From NCBI RefSeq assembly GCF_001633105.1, contig NZ_LUKZ01000001.1:121268-185267 (forward strand): a DNA stretch of 64,000 nucleotides, read 5' to 3'. Numbering within the stretch: the stretch's first letter is position 1; every line of letters begins with the position of its first letter. The notes under the pieces were generated by a model that saw only the letters and a list, made by a program, of their open reading frames with translations, was not told where the DNA came from and did not search any database. The stretch is from Acidovorax sp. GW101-3H11. Its GTDB lineage: Bacteria > Pseudomonadota > Gammaproteobacteria > Burkholderiales > Burkholderiaceae_C. Positions 57,441 to 64,000 of the stretch are shown here, piece after piece. Position numbers and translations under genes: made by a program.

Positions 57441-58472
57441 TCAGGCATCAGGCTGCATGGGCAGCACGGTGATCCAGTTCGGGTTGAGCCCCACATCGTG
57501 CTCGGCCACCTGGGTCAGGGCCCCGCTGCCAGGCGCGATCAAGTGCACACCCACGCGGTGGCTGATCTGGCCTGCGGCAATCAGGTGGCGCCCGTCCGGA
57601 GTGATGACAAAGCCCCGTGGCTGCAGTTGCGTAGACCAGTAGTCGATGGGGGCCAGCCGGCCGGTGACCGCATCGACGGCAAACCCGGCCAGGGTGTGGC
57701 TGTTGCGTTCGCTGGTGTACAGCCAGTGGCCATCAGCGCTCAGGTGCAGGTCTGCGCCCCAGGCCGGGCCTGTGGAGCCCGGTGGCAATGTGGGCAGGCT
57801 TTGCAGCAGCTCCAGGCCGCCGCTGGCTTCGTCCCAGCCCAGCACATGCACGCAGGCATCCAGCTCCCCCAGCAGGTAGATGCGGTCGCCCCGCGCGTTG
57901 AAGCGCAGGTGCCGAGGACCTGTGCCTGCTGGCAGGGCGAACACGGCAGGGTCGGTGGGTTGCAGCGCGCCCGTGGCGGCGTCGAATCGGTAACGGTGCA
58001 ATTGCCCGCCCCCCAGTGAGGCGGCCAGCACGAAGCGGTTGCCGGGGCTGGCCAGCGCACTGTGGGCGTGGCGACCGGTGGCGTATGTGGTGGCACCACG
58101 TCCCGCAGCGACCACCCCGTCGGCAGCGATGGCCTGCACTGCGACCAGGTCTGCGCCGTAGGAAGCACTCAGCAGCCAGCGCCCCGTGCCATCGGTCGCC
58201 ACATGGGCCATGCTGGCGGGCAACGCAGCCTCGCCCAACACCTCAGCCCGGCCCGCGCGCGCATCCACCGCCAGGGTGACCACGGCCAGCGGATCGCTAC
58301 GGCGCGCCACATACAGGCGCTTGCCGTCCGGGCTGAGCGCCATGGGCATGAGCTGGCCGCCTAGCGCCAGGACCTGCTCAGTGCGCAGCAGCCCCGTTTC
58401 GGAGGACAGATGCAGTACGTGCAGTTCGCCGCTGTCCGCGCAGGAGACAAATACCAGGGTGTCGTTGTCCAT
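57441..58472 (-). CDS. Lactonase family beta-propeller, likely aldarolactonase
   Basis: A 343-residue seven-bladed beta-propeller of the 6-phosphogluconolactonase (Pgl/YbhE) family. Repeated blade motifs with SPDGKRLYVA (about 48-57), RHAHSALASPGNRFVLAA (about 135-152), GPRHLRFNARGDRIYLL, and GADLHLSADGHWLYTSER (about 239-256) are visible, the latter holding the Arg/Glu pair used in lactone hydrolysis. In this operon it most likely opens the galactaro- or glucaro-lactone that Udh forms. It is six bases downstream of dctM and 34 bp before garD. True 6-phosphogluconolactonase activity cannot be excluded from sequence, but the operon points to the uronate pathway. Confidence 0.85.
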   Translation of the reverse strand: MDNDTLVFVSCADSGELHVLHLSSETGLLRTEQVLALGGQLMPMALSPDGKRLYVARRSDPLAVVTLAVDARAGRAEVLGEAALPASMAHVATDGTGRWLLSASYGADLVAVQAIAADGVVAAGRGATTYATGRHAHSALASPGNRFVLAASLGGGQLHRYRFDAATGALQPTDPAVFALPAGTGPRHLRFNARGDRIYLLGELDACVHVLGWDEASGGLELLQSLPTLPPGSTGPAWGADLHLSADGHWLYTSERNSHTLAGFAVDAVTGRLAPIDYWSTQLQPRGFVITPDGRHLIAAGQISHRVGVHLIAPGSGALTQVAEHDVGLNPNWITVLPMQPDA

Positions 58473-58478
58473 GCCCGC

Positions 58479-59762
58479 TCACAGTCCCATCGCGCGGGGC
58501 AGCCACAGCGAAATCGCGGGCACGTAGGTCACCATCAGCAACACCACAAACAGCGCCACAAAGAACGGCATCATGGCCCGGGTCACGATGCCCAGCGGCA
58601 GCTTGGCTACGGCAGCCCCGGTAAAGAGCACCGTGCCCACGGGCGGCGTGATGAGGCCAATGCCCAGGTTGACCATCATGATCATGCCGAAGTGCACCGG
58701 GTCCACACCCAGCATCTTGACCACCGGCAACAGGATGGGCGTGAGGATAAGGATGAGCGGGGACATGTCCATCAGGCAGCCCAGCAGCAGCAGCATGATG
58801 TTGATCATGGCGAGGATGACGTACTTGTTGTCCGACAGGCTGGTGAGGAAGGCTGTGACCTTCATGGGGATCATCATCATCGTCATGAGGTAGCCAAAGG
58901 CCGCCGCAAAGCCGATGAGGATCATCACCACCGTGACGGTCTTCACGGTGCGGTGCACCAGCTTGGGCAGGTCGCGCCACTTGTAGTCGCGGTAGATGAA
59001 CATGGTCACGAAGAACGCCCACACCACCGCAATCGACGCCGACTCGTTGGCCGTGAACACGCCCGACAGGATGCCGCCCAGGATGATGACCATGGTCATC
59101 AGGCCCCACAGCGCCTCCACACAGATCTTGAGCGCCTGCTTGAGCGGGATCACCTCGCCCTTGGGGTAGCCTTCCCGGTGCGCGGTGAACAGGCACAACG
59201 CCGCGAGCGTGAGCCCCATGAGCAGCCCCGGCAGCACGCCGGCCATGAACAGCGCGGCAATCGACACCGTGCCCCCTGCCGCCAGCGAATACAGCACGGC
59301 GTTGTGGCTGGGCGGGATCAGGATGGCCTGCACCGAACCGCTGACCGTGACGGCCGTGGCGAACGGGCGCGGGTAGCCTTTCTTTTCCATCTCGGGAATC
59401 AACACCGAGCCAATCGAGGCCGTGTCAGCCACCGACGAGCCCGAGATGGCGCCAAAAAACGTGGACGCCAGGATGTTGACCAGCGACAGCCCGCCTCGGA
59501 TAAAGCCCACCAGCACGCCCGCAAACGCCACCAGGCGCCGCGCCATGCCGCCCTCGGCCATGATCGCGCCAGCCAGCACGAAGAACGGAATGGCCAGCAG
59601 CGAGAACTTGTTGACGCCCGAAGCCACCTGGATCATGACCGCGTCCAGTGGCAGATCGATCCACAGCGCGCCCGCCAGCGCAGACAGGCCCAGCGAATAC
59701 GCAATCGGCACGCCGATCATCATGAGCACAAAGAAGGTGCCCAGCAGTACCAAGGTATCCAT
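58479..59762 (-). CDS. dctM: TRAP transporter large permease (DctM)
   Basis: The main membrane subunit of a tripartite ATP-independent periplasmic transporter, 427 residues with about twelve hydrophobic helices. DctM traits include FFVLMMIGVPIAYSLGLSA (about 11-30), the conserved GGMARRLVAFAGVLVG (about 71-86), SGSSVADTASIGSVLIPEM (about 109-127) and TPPVGTVLFTGAAVA (about 376-390). Driven by a Na+ gradient with the DctQ subunit and the DctP binding protein encoded upstream. It begins two bases after the dctQ stop, so they are translationally coupled. Substrate inferred as a hexuronate or aldarate from the operon. Confidence 0.95.
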   Translation of the reverse strand: MDTLVLLGTFFVLMMIGVPIAYSLGLSALAGALWIDLPLDAVMIQVASGVNKFSLLAIPFFVLAGAIMAEGGMARRLVAFAGVLVGFIRGGLSLVNILASTFFGAISGSSVADTASIGSVLIPEMEKKGYPRPFATAVTVSGSVQAILIPPSHNAVLYSLAAGGTVSIAALFMAGVLPGLLMGLTLAALCLFTAHREGYPKGEVIPLKQALKICVEALWGLMTMVIILGGILSGVFTANESASIAVVWAFFVTMFIYRDYKWRDLPKLVHRTVKTVTVVMILIGFAAAFGYLMTMMMIPMKVTAFLTSLSDNKYVILAMINIMLLLLGCLMDMSPLILILTPILLPVVKMLGVDPVHFGMIMMVNLGIGLITPPVGTVLFTGAAVAKLPLGIVTRAMMPFFVALFVVLLMVTYVPAISLWLPRAMGL

Positions 59763-59764
59763 GA

Positions 59765-60283
59765 TCAGGCGCCTTCCGTCAGTTCTTCAAAACGCACGAT
59801 GCGCCGGTGGTTCTGTGGCCCGAAGACCATCTTCTCCAGCACGAACAGCAGCGTGACGGCCGCGCCGATGGGCAGCGATGCATAGGTGGCGCCCACAGGC
59901 AACCAGGGCAGCTCGGCAATGCCCTGTCCCCAGGTCTCGATGCACAGGTTGGTGCCGTACCAGGCCACAAAACCGCAGATGACCAACATCAGCACATCCA
60001 CCAACACCGCCAGCAGCCGCTGCAGCGGGGCGGGCAATTTTTCGGTGAGCATGTTGACGGCAATGTGGCCGCCCGCACGGTAGGCCGCCGCAGCGCCGAT
60101 GAAGGTGAACACCATCATCAGCAGGATGGCAATGGGTTCGGGCCACTGCGACCCAGTGCCCATCACGTAGCGGCTGAACACGCCCCACGGGATGATCAGC
60201 GACATGAAGAAGATGGCCGTGCCGGCGGCCCAGATGGTGGCCAGGTACAGGCGGTCCATCCAGCGCAAGAAGGGGTGGTCCAT
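59765..60283 (-). CDS. dctQ: TRAP transporter small permease (DctQ)
   Basis: A 172-residue membrane protein with four helices (about residues 17-37, 51-70, 92-112 and 130-150). DctQ motifs seen are SRYVMGTGSQWPEPIAILLMMVFTFIGAAAAYR (about 37-70) and the charged AGGHIAVNMLTEKLP (about 71-85). It joins DctM in the transport complex. The ATG at 60283 is the natural start, as earlier in-frame sequence is not hydrophobic in the right pattern. Located 88 bp after dctP and 2 bp before dctM. Confidence 0.92.
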   Translation of the reverse strand: MDHPFLRWMDRLYLATIWAAGTAIFFMSLIIPWGVFSRYVMGTGSQWPEPIAILLMMVFTFIGAAAAYRAGGHIAVNMLTEKLPAPLQRLLAVLVDVLMLVICGFVAWYGTNLCIETWGQGIAELPWLPVGATYASLPIGAAVTLLFVLEKMVFGPQNHRRIVRFEELTEGA

Positions 60284-60371
60284 ACAAGTGGGTCCAGGAG
60301 AGTTCCAGGGGACAAAGAAAAAGACGCAGACGCCCACCAGAAGCTTTGCCTGCGCAAGACTGGAGCGGTGC

Positions 60372-61361
60372 TTACTTCACCGCTTCGATGCGCTTCATCA
60401 GGTCCGCATAGTTGGCGCCGTACTTGGCGCGCACGGGGGCCGTGGCGTCATAGAAAGCCTTGGTGTCCACGTTGATGAACTCCACGCCCGCTGCCTTGAG
60501 CTTGGCGGTGTAGTCCTCCACGCTCTTGTCCCACAGGGCGCGCTGCTCCAGCTGCGCCTCGCGGCCAAACTTCTTGAGCAGGGCCTGGTCGTCCTTGCTG
60601 AGCTTGTCCCATGTGACCTTCGACACCACCAGCAGTTCGGGAATGATCAGGTGGTTGGTCTGCGTGTAGAACTTGGCGCCCGTGCTGTAGTGGTTGCTGG
60701 TGAAGAAGCTGGGCGCATTGTTTTCAGCGCCATCCACCACGCCGGTCTGCAGGGCAGTGAACACTTCGCCATAACCCATCGAGATGCCGTTGCCCCCCAT
60801 GGCGTTCATGGTGTCCACAAACAGCGGGTTGCCCATCATGCGCACCTTCTGGCCCTTGAGGTCGGCGGGGCTGCGCACCGGCTTCTTGGTGTACAGGCTG
60901 CGCGAGCCTCCATCCATCCAGCCAATGGCCACCAGCTTGGCAGGCGATGCGCTGATCTTGGCCAGCAGCTCGTCTCCAATCGCGCCGTCGATCACCGCAC
61001 GCATATGGTCCTGGCTGCGGAACACGAAGGGCATGTTGAACACGTTCACCTCAGGCACCACCGTGCCCACCGGGCCGAGCGAGGTGCGCAGGATGTTGAT
61101 GGCGCCGAACTGCGTCTGCTCGATCATTTCCTTCTCGCCGCCCAGCACGCCACCGGGGAAGGTCTGGATCTTCAGGCGGCCATTGGTGGCCGCGTCGAGC
61201 TTCTTGCCCATGTTCTCCACCGCCACCACGTTGGGGTAACCAGCGGGGTGCACGTCGGCCGCCTTCAGCACCATGGACTGGGCCCGGGCGGCAACGGGAA
61301 GCATTGCCATCGCGGCCACAGCGGCGGCGCAGGCAGTCAGCAGGGATCGGCGAAAGGTCAT
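60372..61361 (-). CDS. dctP: TRAP transporter substrate-binding protein (DctP)
   Basis: A 329-residue periplasmic binding protein. A signal peptide (residues 1-27, ending ARAQ) precedes the DctP fold, with the hinge and ligand region GGVLGGEKEMIEQTQFGAINI (about 71-90) and the conserved arginine in LKGQKVRMMGNPLFVDTMNAMG (about 168-189), which forms a salt bridge with the substrate carboxylate. A second conserved motif, GYGEVFTALQTGVVDGAENN (about 196-215), follows. This is the binding protein for the cotranscribed DctQM. The operon suggests D-galacturonate, D-glucuronate or an aldarate as ligand. AGGAG-like sequence (GGAGACAAACC) precedes the ATG. Confidence 0.95.
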   Translation of the reverse strand: MTFRRSLLTACAAAVAAMAMLPVAARAQSMVLKAADVHPAGYPNVVAVENMGKKLDAATNGRLKIQTFPGGVLGGEKEMIEQTQFGAINILRTSLGPVGTVVPEVNVFNMPFVFRSQDHMRAVIDGAIGDELLAKISASPAKLVAIGWMDGGSRSLYTKKPVRSPADLKGQKVRMMGNPLFVDTMNAMGGNGISMGYGEVFTALQTGVVDGAENNAPSFFTSNHYSTGAKFYTQTNHLIIPELLVVSKVTWDKLSKDDQALLKKFGREAQLEQRALWDKSVEDYTAKLKAAGVEFINVDTKAFYDATAPVRAKYGANYADLMKRIEAVK

Positions 61362-61425
61362 GGTTTGTCTCCGGTGGAATGGTTTTTGAGAGATGCGGAA
61401 TGGACGGGAATCCCGGCGCCGGGGG

Positions 61426-62244
61426 TCATTCGAAAGGGCCGGTGTGCACGAACGGACCGCCCTGGTAGATCACAGCGGGGTCGGTCAGGTCGGGGTGCGG
61501 ATCGGCGACTTCGACCTTGGCGCGGAAGGGCTCGGAGCTGTCCTCTGGCCGGTAGCCGATGTGACGCGCCAGGGTGTTGTCCCACCAGGTGGTGGTGTTG
61601 TCGCCCATGCCATAAATGATGCTGTGGCCCACCACGGGCGCGGTGAGGCTGGCGACCACCAGGCGCTCCAGGTCGTCGTAGCTCATCCAGGTAGCGAGCA
61701 TGCGGCGGTTGCGCGGCTCGGGGAAGGAAGAGCCAATGCGCAGGCAGACGGTTTCGATGCCGTAGCGGTCGAAGTAAAAGCGCGAGAGGTCCTCGCCAAA
61801 CGCCTTGGAGACGCCGTAGAGCCCATCGGGGCGCGCCGGGTCGCGCAGGCCGACCACCTCGTCCTGGCGATAAAAACCCGTCACATGGTTGGAGCTGGCA
61901 AACACCACCCGTTTAACGCCTTGCTTGCGCGCCGCTTCATACAAGTTGTAGACGCCGACGATGTTGGCCTGCAGGATGGGTTCCCAGGGCTGCTCGGTGG
62001 ACACGCCCCCGAGGTGCACCACGGCATCGACGCCCTCCAGCAGGCCGAGCACAGCGCCGGCATCTTCAAGGCGTGCGGGGCGCAGTTCCTCTCCTGCACC
62101 TTCATCGCCCAGGTTCGCGATGTCCGACAGGCGCAAGGTGGTGCAGTAGGCCTTCAGCCGGGTGCGCAGCTCCTGGCCCAGGCCTCCGGCAGCTCCGGTC
62201 AGCAGCAGGCGTTGAAAGCGAAGAGGCGTCGGGTGGCAAGGCAT
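61426..62244 (-). CDS. udh: Uronate dehydrogenase (NAD-dependent)
   Basis: Oxidises D-galacturonate or D-glucuronate at C1 to the aldaro-lactone, the first step of the oxidative uronate route. The 272-residue extended SDR has TGAAGGLG (16-23), HLGGVSTEQPWEPILQANI (about 77-95), ASSNHVTGFY (about 116-125), the catalytic Tyr143 and Lys147 in YGVSKAFGE, and RIGSSFPEPRNRRMLATW, all characteristic of Udh enzymes from Agrobacterium and Pseudomonas. The ATG at 62244 fits the family N-terminus; longer in-frame starts exist upstream but would overlap the operator of the divergent GntR gene. First gene of the operon, 64 bp before dctP. Confidence 0.92.
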   Translation of the reverse strand: MPCHPTPLRFQRLLLTGAAGGLGQELRTRLKAYCTTLRLSDIANLGDEGAGEELRPARLEDAGAVLGLLEGVDAVVHLGGVSTEQPWEPILQANIVGVYNLYEAARKQGVKRVVFASSNHVTGFYRQDEVVGLRDPARPDGLYGVSKAFGEDLSRFYFDRYGIETVCLRIGSSFPEPRNRRMLATWMSYDDLERLVVASLTAPVVGHSIIYGMGDNTTTWWDNTLARHIGYRPEDSSEPFRAKVEVADPHPDLTDPAVIYQGGPFVHTGPFE

Positions 62245-62303
62245 GGCGGTTACAAAGGCAGAGGTTCTTGGTACAGTGGAAGCACATTTGTTGAACGTCA
62301 TCA

Positions 62304-62316
62304 GTTGTCGTACAAC
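62304..62316. promoter_or_regulatory. GntR/FadR-type operator
   Basis: Perfect palindrome GTTGT-CGT-ACAAC (62304-62316) containing TTGTCGTACAA, which fits the FadR-subfamily consensus TNGTNNNACNA. It lies between the divergent udh and gntR starts (60 and 54 bp away). Confidence 0.7.
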
Positions 62317-62369
62317 GAAATGCAATGTACTGCTTCTGCCCCCGGCGCCCCATAGGGATAACACCAAGA

Positions 62370-63098
62370 ATGACCATTGACACCACCCTTCGCCGCAAGC
62401 CCCGCACCCTGGCCCTGGAGCTGGTGGAGTCCCTCGGAGACCGCATCCGGGACGGCCGCCTGGCACTGGGCGACAAGCTGCCCACCGAGGCGGCCATCAT
62501 GGCCGAGTTCAGCGTCAGCCGCACCGTGGTGCGCGAGGCGATCTCCAAGCTGCAGGCCTCGGGTCTGGTGGAAACGCGGCACGGCATCGGCACCTTTGTG
62601 CTGGGGCTGGGCCAGGCACCTGGCTTCAAGATCACGCCCGACCAGTTCAGCACCCTGCGCGATGTGATTGCCGTCCTGGAGCTGCGTATTGGAGTGGAAA
62701 CTGAAGCCGCCGCGCTGGCCGCGCAGCGCCGCACCGAGGCCAATCTGAAGGCCATGCGCGAGGCGCTGGACGCCGTGGCAGCCGCCGTGGATGCAGGCCG
62801 CGACGCGGTGGCGGCGGACTTCCAGTTCCACCTGGAAATCGCACGTGCCACGCAGAACAGCCACTTCGCCGAGCTGATGGGCACGCTGGGCAGCATGATC
62901 ATCCCGCGCGCGCGTTTGGCGGCCATGGATTCGGCCAACGATGAGCGCAGGCAGTACCTGCGGCGCGTCAATGGCGAACACGAAAGCATCTACGACGCCA
63001 TCGTGGGCCAGGACCCGGACGCCGCCCGCGCCGCCATGCGCACCCACCTGGCCAACAGCCGCGAGCGTCGGCGCCGTGCGCAGGCAGAAGCCGGCTGA
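62370..63098 (+). CDS. GntR-family (FadR/FCD) regulator of uronate genes
   Basis: A 242-residue regulator. Residues about 10-78 form the GntR winged helix (LGDKLPTEAAIMAEFSVSRTVVREAISKLQASGLVETRHGIGTFV), and residues 100-235 the all-helical FCD domain with metal-ligand type residues (Asp/His in DFQFHLEIARATQN, NGEHESIYDAI). It is similar to ExuR/UxuR-type uronate regulators. It is divergent from udh with a matching palindromic operator between them, and a second GTTGTA...TACAAC site precedes the downstream dehydrogenase, so it probably represses both units until a uronate or its product binds. ATG at 62370, with GGGATAACACC upstream. Confidence 0.9.
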   Translation: MTIDTTLRRKPRTLALELVESLGDRIRDGRLALGDKLPTEAAIMAEFSVSRTVVREAISKLQASGLVETRHGIGTFVLGLGQAPGFKITPDQFSTLRDVIAVLELRIGVETEAAALAAQRRTEANLKAMREALDAVAAAVDAGRDAVAADFQFHLEIARATQNSHFAELMGTLGSMIIPRARLAAMDSANDERRQYLRRVNGEHESIYDAIVGQDPDAARAAMRTHLANSRERRRRAQAEAG

Positions 63099-63222
63099 GC
63101 ATGAACGGCCCGCAGCGGCAACACCCCAGATGCCACCAGCCTAGCGCCCACCCCGCACTGCGGGACGGGTGCACAGGCAGTGGTCCCATGAGTAGTTACC
63201 CGCAGGCGCTCTCGACCATTTA

Positions 63223-63244
63223 TGTTGTACGATGACATACAACA
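63223..63244. promoter_or_regulatory. Second GntR operator-like inverted repeat
   Basis: TGTTGTA-N8-TACAACA (63223-63229 and 63238-63244), arms shared with the site at 62304 but with a wider spacer. It stands in the 293-bp gap before the aldehyde dehydrogenase, which otherwise contains GC-rich sequence and no gene. Confidence 0.55.
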
Positions 63245-63391
63245 AAATCACTCCTGCCCGGCATGCGCCACGCACTGAGGCACTGACTGGGGTTGCTGGC
63301 GCCATGGCACCCCACCCTGCGCGCCGGGTGCGCCTTGGCGCGCTACGGGCTTTGTTCTGATTTCTTCAACCCACCACACACCACCACAGCC

Positions 63392-64000
63392 ATGCATGCA
63401 AACCTGATTGGCGGCGCCTGGACCGACGGCGTCCGCACCTACCAGAACACCAACCCCTCTGACACGCGCGACGTGATTGGCGACTACGCCGTGGCCAGCC
63501 GCGAGCAGGCGCTGGACGCCGTGGCCGCCGCGCACGCGGCCTTCCCGGCATGGAGCCTCTCCACGCCCCAGCAGCGCTTCGACATCCTGGACGCCGTGGG
63601 CAACGAGATCATCGCCCGCAAGGCCGAGCTGGGCGACCTGCTGGCCCGCGAGGAAGGCAAGACCCTGCCCGAAGCGATTGGCGAAGTGGGCCGTGCGGCC
63701 GCCATCTTCAAGTTCTTCGCTGGCGAGGCGCTGCGCCCCGGCGGTGAGGTGATGCCTTCGGTGCGCCCTGGCGTGGGCATCGAGATCACGCGCGAGCCGC
63801 TGGGCACCATCGGCATCATCACGCCGTGGAACTTCCCCATCGCTATTCCCGCGTGGAAAATCGCGCCCGCGCTGGCCTACGGCAATTGCGTGGTGTTCAA
63901 GCCTGCTGAAGTGGTGCCCGGTTCCGCCTGGGCTTTGGCCGACATCCTGCACCGCGCGGGCTTGCCAGCGGGCGTGTTCAACCTGGTGATGGGCCGGGGT
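63392..64000 (+). CDS. Aldehyde dehydrogenase (partial), likely KGSA dehydrogenase
   Basis: The first 203 codons of an NAD(P)-dependent aldehyde dehydrogenase; the window ends within the gene. Visible landmarks are GGAWTDG (7-13), the N-terminal NTNPSDTRDVIGDYAVASREQ, EGKTLPEAIGEV (about 88-99), the oxyanion Asn in PWNFP (about 149-153) and the cofactor lysine in VFKPAEV (about 173). The catalytic Cys and Glu lie beyond the end. The N-terminal pattern fits alpha-ketoglutarate semialdehyde dehydrogenases, and the uronate operon with its GntR regulator favours that: it would make 2-oxoglutarate. The ATG at 63392 gives the correct frame; an ATG at 63396 would terminate after three codons. Confidence 0.88.
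   Translation, partial: MHANLIGGAWTDGVRTYQNTNPSDTRDVIGDYAVASREQALDAVAAAHAAFPAWSLSTPQQRFDILDAVGNEIIARKAELGDLLAREEGKTLPEAIGEVGRAAAIFKFFAGEALRPGGEVMPSVRPGVGIEITREPLGTIGIITPWNFPIAIPAWKIAPALAYGNCVVFKPAEVVPGSAWALADILHRAGLPAGVFNLVMGRG

Noticed and set aside
62245-62466. Longer N-terminus for uronate dehydrogenase
   Set aside because: The extension would run through the GntR operator and into the divergent gntR gene and does not match the family N-terminus.

Overview
The window is GC-rich chromosomal DNA from a member of the Burkholderiales, most likely family Comamonadaceae (Acidovorax-like). This rests on the gene repertoire: a Bug-type (TctC) binding protein, lower beta-ketoadipate genes with an IclR regulator, TRAP transport, and MocR/LysR/Lrp regulators next to transport genes. 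Short dispersed repeats built around 'atagctat...tatagcaaa' and C/G-run hairpins are also familiar from that family. The species cannot be fixed from sequence reading alone. Coding density is high; I found no rRNA, CRISPR array or intact transposase.

Layout. 1-5.5 kb: an AT-richer unknown membrane protein, then a Fur-box-preceded ferric-siderophore receptor with a PepSY reductase-like protein and two small membrane proteins. 5.7-7.6 kb: TRIC-type channel, transglutaminase-like protein, hotdog thioesterase. 7.6-9.7 kb: hipBA toxin-antitoxin module behind an elaborate set of operator half-sites. 9.7-14.4 kb: LysR/SDR and MocR/benE divergent pairs. 14.5-19.9 kb: pcaI-pcaJ-pcaF-SDR-Bug operon with a divergent IclR regulator. 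20-26 kb: small proteins, a Na+/H+ antiporter with a hairpin leader, diheme cytochrome c, and a MoxR/GNAT/VWA cluster. 26.3-32.6 kb: tamA-tamB. 32.66 kb: tRNA-Arg(CCT).

32.9-43.6 kb is the most unusual block. It is one run of seven plus-strand genes behind a consensus -35 promoter: YjfI (DUF2170), a PspA-like protein, a putative double ribbon-helix-helix protein, YqiJ, the flotillin YqiK, a small membrane protein and a 1,876-residue AAA+ 'DNA repair ATPase'. It looks like an envelope-stress or membrane-remodelling machine whose biochemistry is largely undescribed.

43.7-55.6 kb: an RhtA-like exporter divergent from an Lrp regulator, a ketopantoate reductase with a 180-bp MITE-like element directly in front of it, a QseBC-like two-component pair, a second Fur-box TonB receptor, a DegP-like protease, a small catalase-fold protein, GalM and a DMT exporter. 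55.8-64 kb: an oxidative hexuronate pathway. The minus-strand operon udh-dctPQM-lactonase-garD is divergent from a GntR/FadR regulator that is followed by an aldehyde dehydrogenase cut by the window end. Together these would import hexuronates and oxidise them to aldarate and then 2-oxoglutarate; the expected keto-deoxy-glucarate dehydratase is not in the window.
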